From Stercorarius parasiticus (Eukaryota; Chordata; Aves; Charadriiformes; Stercorariidae), in the NCBI GenBank assembly GCA_013396915.1, contig VWZL01001967.1, positions 418,551 through 482,550 on the forward strand: a stretch of 64,000 nt of DNA, read 5' to 3'. Below are positions 37,500 through 50,284 of the stretch, in pieces. Positions within the stretch are counted from its first letter, which is position 1. Each line of letters begins with the position of its first letter. Position numbers and translations under genes: made by a program. The notes below the pieces were generated by a model. The model saw only the letters and a list, made by a program, of their open reading frames with translations, searched no databases and was not told the origin of the DNA.

Positions 37500-37690
37500 G
37501 GGGCCAGACTATAAGGAAAGTCCTAAGAAGGAGCAGGGAGCCCTGCAGGGTCCTGACAGGGTCCTGCCTCTCCCCCCGCCAGCAGTCCCCATCCTCCCAA
37601 GTAGCCGCATTCCCCCCCCTCGGCAGCAGCCCCCAGCCCAGCTTCACAGGCCCCTGGCACTGGCGTGGCAAGTGGCGGAGGTGCGAGCGT
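37500..37690. other. G+C-rich intronic patch
   Basis: A C-rich stretch with few CpGs (CTCTCCCCCCGCC, ATTCCCCCCCTCGG). Open frames on both strands are composition-driven and unrecognised. No repeat family was recognised. Confidence 0.45.
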
Positions 37691-40600
37691 ATCTACATTT
37701 TTAAAAATCCAATTTAATTTAATACGCGTGAATCTATTACTCAAGCAGTACATGGTAACAATACCACTTAACTAATTAATTTATAATCATCCTGGGGGAA
37801 AAAAAAAAACAACAGAACAAGGTGTTCTTTTTCTACACTCGGAGAACTGTTGAGGCTATGTTATACAATGCGATGCACAACAATGTGAATGCAAACTTCA
37901 CCTTCCTAGAATTTTTTTCAGGTGCCTGAGTATAGCAAAACACAGAAAGCGTATGAGAAATATGCAGTGTAAGAGACGGCCTCATTTGAATAGAGAGAAA
38001 TTTTAACAGAGATTCCTTTTTTTCCTCTCAGTTTTTGCTGCACAAAAGACACGAGAAAGAAGGGAGAACGTTTCATCTTTCCCTCTCTTCAGGGATTTAT
38101 ATTTAGGTGTGTCCTGTAATTTATATTAATTCGGAGTGCAGACTAAAAAGCCAAAAATTAGCAAGGATTTTGACCAAGAGACTGAGAGGTGATTAAAAGT
38201 CGTGGAAGAAAGACTCATTTCTCAGTAAGAATAACAAAGTTAGATGGATGATGGATCATAATAACTTCATAATCTGACCCACATGCAGTCAATGTGGTGA
38301 TGGCTGTCATTTTGACTAAGTGAGGTAGATTGATGTTGATTATTAATCCATTTCTTGGCCGGTTTGATTGTTTCTGAGCCAGATCCTCCACTGTTTAGTA
38401 TTTTTCTGAAGTATCTTAAAAGTACCTTTCACTGACAGTCCCTTCCTTTATAACCAGTCGCTTTTTTATACTCTGGGTTGCCTTAACTTACTTGAGGGAT
38501 TTCTTTCAAGAGTTGGTCTGCTTCTAGTATTCTCATAGCTGGACACTTGGTCTTCTTTTAGCATATAGTGTAACAGCGGTGTTACTACAGACACATGTTA
38601 ACATATAATTCTGTATTACATTTACTTGCTGTGAAAAAAAATCCTGTTTTTCCTTAATTCCCATGTGCTGCAACTGATGGTGATTTATAAGAATGCATGC
38701 TCAGTGAAAAAAGCAAAATAAGCGATGAAAATTAGTACCTAGTATTTAGTGCTGATGTTGAAAATGGCAGGTATCTGTACAGTAGACACAGAATAGGTAA
38801 AGAAATATATTTGCATAATAGAAATTCAGAAGCTAGCTTGGCTAAGTGTGTCATTGATAGCTTTATATGAGGTTCCTGTGGGGACATGTGTTTAACATTT
38901 GCAGTAGGATAATATACATACCATACTTCACAAGAAAAAAAGCTTTTTGGAGAACAACAGAGGGTCCAAACCTGGTTTTCTATGAATGTGTCCAGCCTTT
39001 AACATTTTTTCAACTCTGTGCCTGTTGCCCCTGAACGACACCCAGCCTTCCCTATAGCATACCTCTTCAGCTGGGCAAATGGTTGTAGACACTGTGATTG
39101 TGGGTGAACTACATGTGTGAACTGGCTAGTGGCTTGCTGCTCTCAAAATAAATGTCTAAATTGCAAGTCCCTTTCTCTCAGCAGTAGGTACTAATTTGTG
39201 GCTGCCTTCGCTAAGCACTCACTAATTTCCCGGAAACTTCTGGGAATTTAAAATCTTTTAAATCTCCAGATAGGTCAATATAAAGATTACTTCCCACTAA
39301 TAGCTATATTAAAGTAATATTGCCCTATTTTCAATTGGGTTACTTTCTGTTAGTAATAAATTCTCAGCATACTATGTGGGAGTACCGTGAAATAAAGAGA
39401 CACCTTTTTCCCGGTATAAATGAAACTCAAGTAAATTTTATTACATTTAGACATGCTGTCTTCCTCTTTTTGAACACCCCACCCTTCTACCAAGCACGTC
39501 TTCGAAATTCCTTCCCTTTGTTGAAATAAAAAATTTTGTAAAATCAGAAAGTCGCGCATTCTTTTAATGTAACTGACATGGTCATGAAACCCAGGTCTTT
39601 TATTTATACTTGGGATAATGCAGAGGTAATGAAAGCAGAATTGAACCTAAGAGGTTTTTGTTTCAATTATAAAACAATGTGGGTAAGAGACTTGGATTTG
39701 ACAGCAATAGAAGAAAGGGAATATTATGTTCATGCCTTCAATCAGCTTTATTAGATCCTTAAAGGGAAAATTATGTGAAAGACAGAGGAAGAAAACAACA
39801 AACTAAGCAAGATCCCAATTTCAGTATAATTTGGAGAAAATAACTGACTTAGGTTGGTCGTTTTGCCAGGGTGAATGACTCAAGGCTTCCAAACAAGAAA
39901 TGGAAACCAGAAGGATAGCAAAAGCCTGAAAGAACAAATTGAGAAGATATGATTGACTGTAATGTTTCAAAATCAACTGCTGCAAAGATGAGTTTGGGCT
40001 GTTGCCCAGAATACAATTGAATGGTGATGTTCATTTAGACCCTTAATGCTGAAACAAAATAAGATGTAGCTGTGTTTCTGTTAGAGATTTACTTGTTCTT
40101 TCCAGTGTCTCTAGCTAGGGATATGATGTCACGTCCCCTCTCTTCTATCACACACTGCAGTGATTGCTGCTGCTGTTCCGTAATTTATCTGGACACCACT
40201 TTTCTGAAGGAAGGCTTTAATCCAGGTGATAATATCTTTCAAATGTGAAATGTCATCACCATTCATTATTTGACTTTGAAAAATTTTATACACCGTATGC
40301 AGGTAAGCTAACTCAGTGTTATTGACCAAGGAAAAAAGAAGTATAAGATCGTTGTGTGTGTATGTACTTCCCAACTGACAAAGCTGTTCAAGTTTTTGTT
40401 GCTATCGTTATTTTTTTAAAACCAAGTAAATAGCTTATTCGCAAAAATTTCAAATAATCATATCTTTAACAGGTATGATTTGTAAAGCATTATTTGGAAA
40501 AGTTGGGGGCAGCTGCTTGTCCTCCACCTCAGGCACAGAAGGTTCTAAAAGAGACTACGCTTCATGCAAAAAATTTAGTCAGTTGACAATAGGCAGTGAT

Positions 40601-41309
40601 GAGATGGGATTGTCTTCTACTTCCTCCTTTCCTTTATTCCTTTCATCTCACTGGCTGTGCTTACTAACCTTTTTCCTGTTTCTTTTTCAAATGAGGAAGA
40701 GAAAAAGAAACCTAAACCACAGTTCATAATTAAATACTGAGCTAGTTCTTACCATGTTTACTGAATTACATATTGCATATATGGATGTATATCCTCAAAG
40801 TTTTCACATGTTTTCAGATTTCTAAAGTTAATGTGTTCCATAGGAATAGACCTTAACTCCTTCCTGTCTGTTTTTCATGGTGAGATTTGCTTCCACAGAG
40901 GAAAAGAGGAGTAAAGCAGTGAAACCCGGTTACAGACCCTTAAAATTTTAGGGATTTGTAGGGCCATGAATATAGTTGCTGAGCTCTGTGGATTCTCCTG
41001 GTTCACAGTAGAGATTCCTCCAGCAGAAAACCTTCACTGTTGACCTTACAGCTGCAATAAGCAGATCAGCTTGACGTGACATGTACAGTGATATCTTTGC
41101 ACAGGTATCTTTGCCGCAGGGTGGCTAACCTGGCACAGAAGGCTTTAAAACAGGAACCGGGAGGAAGGGAGGGAGAGTTACCACAGGTCTGAGGGAGCGA
41201 TGGACAGACTGACAAGCAAAGCCCCTGGGGTGATGTGAACAACGAGGAACATAAAATTAACAAAACAGGGCTTAAGTGGCATCATCTCAAGCATTTGCAT
41301 GTAAGCATG

Positions 41310-42853
41310 TAAGCAAGGAAGTCTCTCTGAAGTGCCTGCACACTAAGGCGCACAGCATGGGGAGTAAACACAAGGAATTAGGGATCTGTGTGCAGCTGCA
41401 GGACTGAGTTCTTGCTGGGATCCCAGAGATGCGGTGAACGCCTCTCATGACTGGAGTGCTGCAGTGAGGGAATACAGGCTTTTTAGGAAGGACAGGCCAG
41501 GAAGATGAGGAGGGAAAATTGCCCTTTTGGAAGAGAGCAGCTGGAATGCGTGCAGCTCTGCCTGGGGGTGAATGATGAGATCTTATGGGTAAGGATGAAA
41601 GAACAGACCAATACTGGTGACGTTGTAGTGTGTGTCTGCTATAGGTTGCCTGCTCAGGAAGAACAGTTAGATGAGACCCTCTACAGACAGCTAGAAGCGG
41701 CCTCAAATTTGCAGGCCCTGACCCTCATGGGGACCTCAGCTGCCCCAATACCTCTTGGAGGGACAACATAGTGGGGCATAGGCAATCCAGGAGGTTACTG
41801 GAGAGCAATGATGACAAATACTTGGACAAAGGAGCCAATGAGGAGAGGTGCTCACAAATGAGGAAGGCCACATTGGGGATGTAAAGGTTGAAGGCAACTT
41901 TGGTTGTCATAACTATGAGATGGTGGAGTTCAGGATTCTGAGAGGAGGGAGCAGGGCAAAAAGCAAGATCACAACCCTGCACTTCATGAGAACAGACTGA
42001 AGCCTCTTCAGGGACCTGCTTGGAAAAGTCCCATGGGATAAGGCCCTGGAGGGAAGAGAGGTCCAGGAAAGCTGGATGATATTGCAGGACCAGCTCCACT
42101 CAAGAGAACTCCAACGTGCAGGAAGCTGGGCAAAAATGAAGTCTTGATTGACCAACCAGATAACCTCCTATGATGAAATTGCTTGCTTGGTATATGAGGA
42201 GAGAGCAGTGGACATTGCCTTCCTAGACTTCAGCAAGGCTTTTAACACTGTATCCCATAAGATCCTCATAGAGAAGTCATTGAATCACGAGCTGGATGAG
42301 CAGACAGTGAGGTGGATTGAAGACTAGCTGAATGGCCAAGCCCAGAGAGCAGTGATCAGAGGTACAAAGTCTAGCTGGAGGCCAGTAACTAGCAGTGTAC
42401 CCCAGCAGTCAATACTGCATCCAACTCTGTTCATTAAGGAACTGGAGCATCTTTCTTATGAGAAAAGGCTGAGAGAGTTGAAATTGTCCTGCCTGGAGAA
42501 GAGAAGGTTTAGGGGGGGATCTCATCAATATGTACAAATACCTGAAGGAAGGGTGCAAAGAGGATGGAACCAGGCTCTTTTCAGTGGTGCTCAGTGGCAG
42601 AACCAGAGGCAATGAGCACAAAATGAAACACAGCAGGGTCTATCAGAACATCAGGAAATGCCTTTTCACTGTGAGGGTAACCGAGCACTGGCACAGGTTG
42701 CCCAGGGAGGTTGTGGAGTCTTCCTCCTAGGAGATATTTACAAGCTATCTGGACGTGGTTCTGGATAACCAGCTGTAGGTGGCCCCTGCTTGAGCAGGGC
42801 ACTGGACCAGATATCTCCAGAGGTCCCTTCCATCCTCATCCTTTCTGTGATTC
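41310..42853 (+). mobile_element. CR1 LINE, internally deleted and decayed copy
   Basis: Translated pieces follow the CR1 ORF2 protein in order, in shifting frames with stops. First is the endonuclease start (KCLHTKAHSMGSK, ~41330). Next come endonuclease blocks (KEQTNTGDVVVCVCYRLP, then QEEQLDETLYRQLEAAS, ~41600-41700). A reverse-transcriptase block follows (FLDFSKAFNTVSHKILIEK, ~42210-42270, then SSWRPVTSSVPQQSIL, ~42370), and then the C-terminal domain (EKRLRELKLSCLEKRRF, ~42460). The 3' end reads GAGGTCCCTTCC...TTTCTGTGATTC at 42853. The stretches between the endonuclease and reverse transcriptase and between the reverse transcriptase and C-terminal domain (including the catalytic YADD-type motif) are missing. 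The 5' border is approximate. Confidence 0.92.
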
Positions 42854-43489
42854 AGGAGCCATGGGGAATTGCTTTTCATATTTTCAGTTCCCATTTCTCT
42901 AGAATTTTCAAACAATCCACAGCCTGGTCTCCTGCTCCTCTGAATCGCTGGTATTGCAACACCCAGATGTGATAGACTGGTGGATTACTCTTTAGAAGTG
43001 ATTATCTGTCTCCCAAGATTGCTGAGATGGCAGCTCTATTGCTCAAATTCCTGGTATGTCCTTCCCCTCCACATTTTCTCCAAAAGTTTTTCCCTGAGAT
43101 CCTCGGAGACTGTGGGAATGTTACAAGATTTATATATTCAAAAACTGCATACATTTGAGTATACGTGAAAGCTGTGCTGGAAAAGCGACCTGTACTGCTA
43201 TGTAAGGCTAGGTAATGCTGCTGTGTGTTTTTAGAACTGAATTGTTGCTTTACACTGCATATTTCTCTGCTTATGCATCTCTTACTAAGGAGAAAATTTG
43301 GACCATGTTCGGGTCTCGCTTTTATGTAGTCAGAGCTACGTTTGTGAGTAGATCAGTGAAGCATTTTTCATTTTCTGATTCCGGTCATGCTGGAGTACTA
43401 GAAATTCTAAACGAGATGCTGGTTGTAGATGCTTATAGTGTTTTAGATGGAGCTGAAAGGAAGAAAGTGTTTATAAGGATCTTTGGGTT

Positions 43490-43605
43490 TGTAGCTGATC
43501 CTACTTGGACCTCAGTTTCAGTTTGAACTCACATTAAACTCTATGAGTCACATGCTTAAAGTTATTCAACATTTCAATAGCTTGCTGAACCAGCAAGAAT
43601 ATACC
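43490..43605. repeat. Ancient dispersed repeat scrap
   Basis: GAGTCACATGCTTAAAGTTA followed by TTGCTGAACCAG matches the sauropsid motif chain 'CACATGCTTAAAGTTAAGCA...GCTGAATCAGG'. It shares its core with the scrap at 7170-7235. It overlaps the end of an unrecognised + strand open frame (43215-43526), which weakens any coding claim there. Confidence 0.45.
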
Positions 43606-44104
43606 CTGAATATGTATGAACCATTAATACTAAGACTGGATCCAGTATTTCTAGATTGTTATATCAGTAGGTATCTATAGTTCGTATCTATATGGATAGT
43701 TAAAGATATATGTGTGTACATATATATTTATGTTCCTAAAGTGAGACTATGGGGAAATTCAAACATCTGGTTCCTCAACTGAGTTCCTGAAATCTCCTAC
43801 CCAAAGACTTTCAATGTTTTGTCACAAAACCATCACTGTATAAAATGCTCAAGGTTTCCTTTTACCATGGACTGGAATCCATAACTTGTTTACTTCAGAA
43901 GAAGGATAATCAATATTCCCACTCTGGATCATTTACAAAGCCTAAATTGATTTATTTATGTTGGAGCATTTTAAAAATAGAGCTCCAGAGAAGCGTTAGA
44001 AGAAGAGTGGAAAAGATGCTATAGCATTTGTGGTATTTTACATTCAGGTTGGGAATATGAATTTAATTGTTCCTTTGATGGACACAGGATAACTGTAGGG
44101 TTAG

Positions 44105-44129
44105 TAATAGGCTAAGTAATAGCCTATTA
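44105..44129. repeat. Small perfect hairpin (9-bp arms)
   Basis: TAATAGGCT and AGCCTATTA are perfect reverse complements separated by 7 nt. An AAGTAATA direct repeat overlaps it. The structure is short enough to be chance. Confidence 0.4.
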
Positions 44130-45266
44130 TCAGCCAAGTAATAAGCTCATTTAAAAAGGTGAATCACCACTCCTCTACATTTTAAAAAGACACAAATGCT
44201 TTACTTTAAGAAGGGTTTCTTCTGTAGACAGTTTCCCTCTTTCAGTCCTGAAAGAAATGTATAAACTCTGAAGATGGAGAACATATACCCTTGCTGGCTA
44301 GCAACGGAGCTTCTTGCTGATGCATTAGATGCCTTTCTGAACTCTCCCCATGCACTGCCTAGGTAATGTGGAGGCCCAGCAAACGAGAATTATGTCTACT
44401 TTTACCTCACCGGAGGATTTTGAGAACTACCTGAGGTTTAAAGCATTCCCAAGACCCAGCCTTATGCATCCACGTTGGCCTTGCAAGTGGAGCTCAGGCT
44501 GCCTGCAAATACCATGTGTCCCTGTAGCCCGCTGAATATATAGAAAATCTAGGTGATGCAAAGCAAAGCATTGCAACAAGTGGATCTTTGGCTTCGGGCC
44601 AGCTCCAATTATCAGCAGCTATTGTAAGCTCCTTGGGTGTCTATGGAGCCAGGCCAGAGAGGGGCAAAGACTTGAATGAGTACAATGGCAAGATATTGCC
44701 CAAATGTTTTTTCCAGGATGAAATACACGCACTCTGTTGTCTCTGTCTTAAAACTAAGTTGCCAAAAAAGTTACTTCATATATTTTGAGGCATATTTAAA
44801 AGTAAACTTTAAAAGGTGACTTAACGTAGCGACTGAAGATGAGCATGCAGGTTTTTTTGTATGCAGCTTGCTGAAGTCACAGTTTTTTCCAAATCTGTAT
44901 TTTTTTACTTCGGTTTTTAACTTTATCATTGCTAAGTCAAGAAAATTAATACAATGAAATAATTCTTCTTCTTCATTGTCAAAACTGTTCTTCTTCCTTT
45001 AAATACAATTTCTTGTCTACTCAAGAAAAAAATTGATTGAATTTTTACTTATTCATTGCTGATTTTTGAATGTCATCTTGCCAGCACATAACAGAATTGG
45101 TAGCACATTATTAATTAGCAAATAAACAAAGAGTATCATTATTTGGCTGTATGCATGGAAATGCTGAAAGGATAATTGCTTTACTCAAAAGTGAAAATAG
45201 AATTGGCAGTATGGTAATGATCAGTTGTTTATCCATACAAAAATAATTCCTTTCTTTCTTCAATAG

Positions 45267-45333
45267 ATTGCTTGGCTTCTACAAAGGAATATTGCCTCCC
45301 ATCTTGGCTGAGACACCCAAAAGGGCGGTGAAG
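45267..45333 (+). CDS. SLC25A21: SLC25A21 coding exon, end of matrix helix 1-2 and start of helix 2
   Basis: The exon is 67 nt. The acceptor is TTCTTCAATAG (to 45266). The first base completes the glycine codon split by the upstream exon, and the exon then reads LLGFYKGILPPILAETPKRA followed by VK. Human has F in place of the second L and is otherwise identical across this segment (about residues 68-90). GFYKG is the conserved glycine-aromatic-lysine-glycine motif after the matrix helix in mitochondrial carriers. PPILAETPKRAVK begins transmembrane helix 2. It ends in phase 0 at AAG|GTAAAA. The donor is weaker than consensus after +4. Confidence 0.97.
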
Positions 45334-46789
45334 GTAAAAAAACAATACTTCCTACTTTAAAAAAGTGTGTTGGGGCAGTGGCATCTGTAAAACATTTTAT
45401 TTCTCCTCCATTTACTGACATTAGAATCTTAAACTTATTTGGCATGTTGATCCTTTGTTTTTTACTAGGAGGAGACTTTCCTGTTGATAGCACAATAAAA
45501 AGTGTGCTTGATTAAGAAGTGTAGGATGAGATAATGCTAGCTTAAATGCTATTTTTCACCTGTATATTTAAAGTAACTGAAAAACAAATTACAATTAGTT
45601 TATATAATCAAAGTTAATAAAATACGTTAAGTGACATTTTAGTCTCATAATTACCTCTGGTTTATGGTTGGGGTTTTTTTTACTGAAAATGCCTAGCAAC
45701 TTACAAAACAACTAAGAATAGCTTAATAAATTAACACAAGAAGCCATTAAAGAAGCCACTCCTCATAAGTACTTACTCAGTAACTTGAAGTAGCATATCT
45801 GTAGGTTTGAAGCGCTGCCCAGTTTTCTTGAACTCCAGAGAGCACTCTATTCCATACTCGCACTTTTTTACAGATTGAATATAGTAATGGGTGCTACTCT
45901 CCATCATGTAAAGAACATTTTGCTCCAGCCCTCTTACAGTTGAAATAGATATTAGCCTATCAAAGTGTATTCGCTGTCAAATGTTGATGTGATTTTCTTT
46001 TATCGTCCTTTTAGTAACATTCCTAAGCAAAATACATCAATATATCAGTTAAAGCCTAGTAATTTTAATCAAAACCTAGTAATTAAGTACCTCATCTTAA
46101 AGTTCTAAATCTATCAAAGCATCCATTGTGTTATGAGCAAATGTTTCTTTGTCTTTTACTTCAGAATTTTGAAGTTTCCTGTAGTTGCATCAAATGTTGT
46201 AATATTAAATGTATAAAAGTAGTTGTCATACAGAATGACTTGGTTTTCCTTTCTTTCTTTTTTTGTTTCTTTCTAAAAAGGCTGCATATGATTCTGGTCC
46301 TTAGTCTGCAATTAATCATTCCCGTTCCAACTCCTTTACAGAGGAATAATATTTGTATAAAGTGACAGGATGTGACCTTGTAACAGAATCCTAAAGGAGT
46401 TCTGGTAATGTCATCTTCTTGTTTGCATTGGCATTTTAGATGCAAACGACGTATGTCACCTATCTGAAAATTATTTAATAGAACTAAGAGAACTAAAGTT
46501 CTATTTAGTAGTGAAGTGGCAGTGAAGAATAGATGGACGATATTTAAAAGATTCCTAATAACTCATTTTCTTCGGGCTGGGATCTTTACTCTGTCTCTTC
46601 ATTTCATTTCATTTGTAACAGGTCAAAGTCAATCTGATCATGCTTTCTAGATTCCAGCAGATATTTAGTTAAAATACAAACTCAGGTTTGATTTCTGTCC
46701 TACCAACCTGAGTCATTCAAAAATCTTGAGTCACTTTCTCTTACTCAAATTGATTAAATTGGCTTAAACCCCAGAATATTCTATATAGT

Positions 46790-47285
46790 TATAGAATCAT
46801 AGAAAGATTTAATTTGGGAGAGGTCTCTGGAGGTCATCTGGCGAGCCTCCTCCCCAAAGCACGGCTGACTGCATGGTTAGATCAGATTGCTCAAACGCAT
46901 TGTGTAGTTGTGTTCTGAAAATCTTCAAGGATGGAGACTCTGCAGCCTCTTGGTACTCCTGTTCCAGTGCTCAGTTGCTCTCACGGTGAAGAATTTTGCT
47001 TTATATCCAGTTCAAATTCCCCTGTTGCAACTTTCGCATGTTGCCTCTTGTGTTTCTATTGTGGACCTCAGAAAAGTCTGACTTTGTCTTCTCTATAACC
47101 CTCCTTTAGAGAGTGGAAGACAGGAAGTAGATCCTCTTAGCCTTCTTGTCTCCAGGCTAAACAGATTCAGTTCTCTGAGCCTCTTCTTGTACATTGCAAG
47201 CTTACAGCTCCTTAGACGTCTTACTGGTGCTTCCTTGGTGGGATGCTTTCTACCTAATTCTTGGATATTTACCTGAGGGCTCAGT
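46790..47285 (-). mobile_element. CR1 LINE 3' fragment, middle-aged and diverged
   Basis: The + strand begins TATAGAATCATAGAAAG, the reversed CR1 tail. It continues with GGTCTCTGGAGGTCATCTGG, GATGGAGACTCTGCAGCCTC and GTTCCAGTGCTCAG. It then reads CTCCAGGCTAAACAGATTCA and TTCTCTGAGCCTCTTCTTG. These follow the order of a reversed CR1 3' region. Many substitutions and indels break the ORF2 frame. The far border is approximate. Confidence 0.88.
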
Positions 47286-48149
47286 AGTTTTTCTGCAACC
47301 ATGAGAATATGGTTTAAATTCTAAACATGCTTTTTAATTAAATCATTGAATTCTTTAATTCTTCACGCTATTCCTTTAAGTTTTATGCTGTTCCTAGGGC
47401 ACCAGGAAGATCTTTAAGTTACCTTGAGACATCAGCTATATCCTACATTAGAAGGATTCAGTGACAGAATAGGGCAGGACAGTTAGATACCTGTAAGATC
47501 CTGGATAATGAAGCTATTCAATGTGAGATGTTATACGCCAGCACAATTCCTAACATCCAAAGCAGAGTTTGTACCCATGCTTTGACCTAAACAAATCCAA
47601 CTTGTCTCAAATTTCCACTAACCTTATTTAGATACGAATGTAAAGCCCCAATGGAAAAGTCACCGCTTCCTTTGGCTCTTTTATTCTTCTAATAATTTTC
47701 CTCATTTTAAAAGGCAACAAGATGTCCCTTGTCCACTGCCAAGCTGACTGCTGAGATTTAGAGGAAGACTATGTCCATGACTATGGTTTTGAGACTTGAG
47801 AAAGCCCAAGAGGTAGAAAGGCAATTTCTAGGTTCCAGCAGCCTTGGTTTGTGTTTGTAATGAACATTTTGAAACTGTCTAGTTATAGTGTCTTTTATAT
47901 CTCATGAAAGTGTATAGAGAATGGACAAGGTAGATTTTGTCCTAAGAAGAAATGTACTTGTGCTACTGGAATATTGTATTTATCTGGTGTGGTTATTTGC
48001 AAATAAAAATAAAGGTCCTAAAATTAAGTTATTTAGCCACAGTTACACATCTAAACATTGAAGATACAGCTGCAGTTTTAGTCAACTAGGTTCTCATGTC
48101 TGTCTTGTTATTTTTTTTCTCTTTCTCTCTTTATTTCCTTTCTAAAAAG

Positions 48150-48341
48150 AAAGCTGGTATTTCTGGAAGACAAAAAGTCAAAGTTTATAACTTTATGTTA
48201 GATTGGACTTGGAGGAAAGAAGTGATGATGCCAATACAATGGTTAACAGATGAACTTTTGGGGCAAATTTATATTGTTCATGTGTTCCCAGACATCTTGT
48301 TTCAAGCATATATTTTTACCTTAGAGTTATTGAGACATCTG
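48150..48341 (+). other. Candidate in-frame cassette exon of SLC25A21 (64 codons)
   Basis: A long pyrimidine tract (48107-48143) and AG at 48148-48149 are followed by 192 nt with no stop in phase 0, ending at CTG|GTAAGTAC, a near-ideal donor. Both flanking SLC25A21 exons meet in phase 0. Inclusion would therefore add 64 residues between RAVK and FFTFEQ without a frame change. The peptide starts KAGISGRQKVKVYNFMLDW and ends with a hydrophobic stretch (FPDILFQAYIFTLELLRHL). I do not recognise it. An insert here would interrupt helix 2 of the carrier, so a functional transporter is unlikely. It may be a chance open frame. Confidence 0.22.
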
Positions 48342-50284
48342 GTAAGTACTTTGACTATTTTCTGTGTAACTTGAATTAAAGTGTATCTTTACCAGATGGA
48401 CAATATTGGTTATTATACACACAAAAGCATGTTTTAAATACATTTATTCTGAGATTTCTTGCACAAAGCTATTAACTTAATAAAACTGTAGAGAAAAAGA
48501 CAAATTACTCTGTGTTTTTAAAAACATTTTGGGTGCACGTACATGATATAAATCCATATGATATAGCTAGATACTTCTGGCAAAATTGTATGTATACTAG
48601 GCACTCTAGTACACCCAGCAACATTTATTTTGAGTTTTATTGCTATTGATTTTTTTTCTTTAAAAATTATATAAAGCATAGTTACTATTAAGTAGTTACT
48701 TTATTTATGACTCTAGGAAACTATTGATTTTTAAGGTAACATTTTTAAGACCAAAAAATTGCCAGGTAATATAATTCTGCCTTTATTACAACCATTTTAC
48801 AGATCTGTGACACTATGGAAAACATTAAGGAATACCAGAAATTCCATTAAAGGTTAGGAGGGTAACAATGAGTAGAAAGATGCTGGAGAGAGAATATGGC
48901 AAACTTTATCACAATAAGAAATGAATTTAGTTCAGTGAAGTAACTCACCCACCCACAATTGACACTTTCTCAGAGACTTCCTTTTACCTATAAAATATCT
49001 TCAGTTATCCAAAAAGATAGACCTACAGTCTAAGTAACACTTCTATCTTTTCTGATTATTGGCAAGGCCCGTACAACAATTTTAAACATATTTGCAGGAT
49101 ATTTGCAAGATTAGTGTTCAATCTGTACGCTATTTGGAGGGCAGTTAAAATCTGGGCCCTGATTCCAGGACCTTGTCTGCAAAATGAAATAATAATTCCT
49201 ATTGAGGATAAAAAAGTACCTATCTACTGGCCAGAGTATCAGTTCTTCAGTTTTCACAATTTAACATCCTAATTTTGCATTATGGAGGTCTAATACTCAT
49301 TCCCTCCTGCTTCAAGTGTGATGGTATTATTAACTCTTGAACACCCAGTTCTCTGCTGATTTTGGTCGGGTTCTAGTGGCTTTTCAGTTGAAGCAGATGA
49401 TGACTGAAAATGTTAGTGACTTTGCCATAGGACAGGGTTCTAAACAAGTTAAAATGACAATGTGGTGCTTATTACTCATGTTCCTGTATACATGGTTTAT
49501 GAAAAAGCTGATTTGTTCTGATAGGTCTGTGATAACTGAGCCCTGAGGGACTGAGCTTATCTTCTTTGTCTGAAGCCCAGCACGGATCACCCAGTCTTTC
49601 TGTTTTGTCTGAAAAACTATTCCCTTACGTTTCTTATGTATCCCACATCTCTGTTGACCTCATTTCCCATTGCCTTCCTCTCATGGTGAAACAGTTTGAT
49701 TGTCACATGCATGGGCAGGTGCTATGTGCGGGATCACAGCCTCACGTGTGGGAGCGAAATGCACAGACTTTCAGAGGAACCCACCTTCATTTGGATCAGC
49801 TTGCTCTAAACTAATCAAGTGTTACAGGTCAACTTTGGAAAATGGCCGGGAAAGTCAGAGATTCTAGTTATTTCCTTCTACTACACCTGTGCCGATGTAG
49901 CCTTGGTGAAGCTGTGGTAGGTTTTTGCTGCTCAGTCCCATAATACTGGATGATGTGCCGTGTAAAAGCCACTCTCCTTTTGCATGCACCGTGAATACTT
50001 CTTGGACAGATTACACAAATAGTGACCTGTGGTTACAGCCTTGTGTTCCATTTGTGAAAATTACATGGAATAACACCTCCATTATCTTTGGTTTTACCTG
50101 GAATTCGGATATCTATTTATAACCTGCAACATTTTCTGCTGGTTTTGTTCCTAATGCTAGAAGGTAATTTTCACTGCTGTCAGAACTGTCTTATGTGGCA
50201 TCAACCTGAAGTGCTTTTTCAGTGGCTTCAGCAGCATATTTGCAGAATATGAATTTGAAACAATATGGGGTTTGGGGAGATTTG

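Larger units (their letters stand above)
6558..45266 (+). other. SLC25A21: Large SLC25A21 intron (38.7 kb)
   Basis: This intron lies between the exons ending QREG and beginning LLGFYKG. Most is unique A+T-rich sequence with no supported gene. Stretches of note are listed separately: the CpG-rich patch, regulatory-looking blocks, a small exon-like segment at 18467-18523, a hairpin at 25779, CR1 copies at 30336 and 41310, a foldback element at 36210 and a sequence gap at 37015. Apart from those entries I see nothing supportable in the sub-stretches 6558-10090, 16265-25770, 26350-30335, 31010-36200 and 37690-41300 other than homopolymer tracts and chance open frames. Confidence 0.85.

Noticed and set aside
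41287..42155. Minus-strand open frames up to 139 codons.
   Set aside because: They are antisense to a decayed CR1 element on the + strand and are shadows of it.
43215..43526. 103-codon + strand open frame with a protein-like composition.
   Set aside because: No homology recognised. Its 3' end runs into an ancient repeat scrap, and no splice borders were found.
46165..46365. A strong acceptor (TTTGTCTTTTACTTCAG) followed by a 67-codon phase-0 open stretch between two SLC25A21 exons.
   Set aside because: There is no convincing donor within the open stretch, and the translation is a T-rich low-complexity run.
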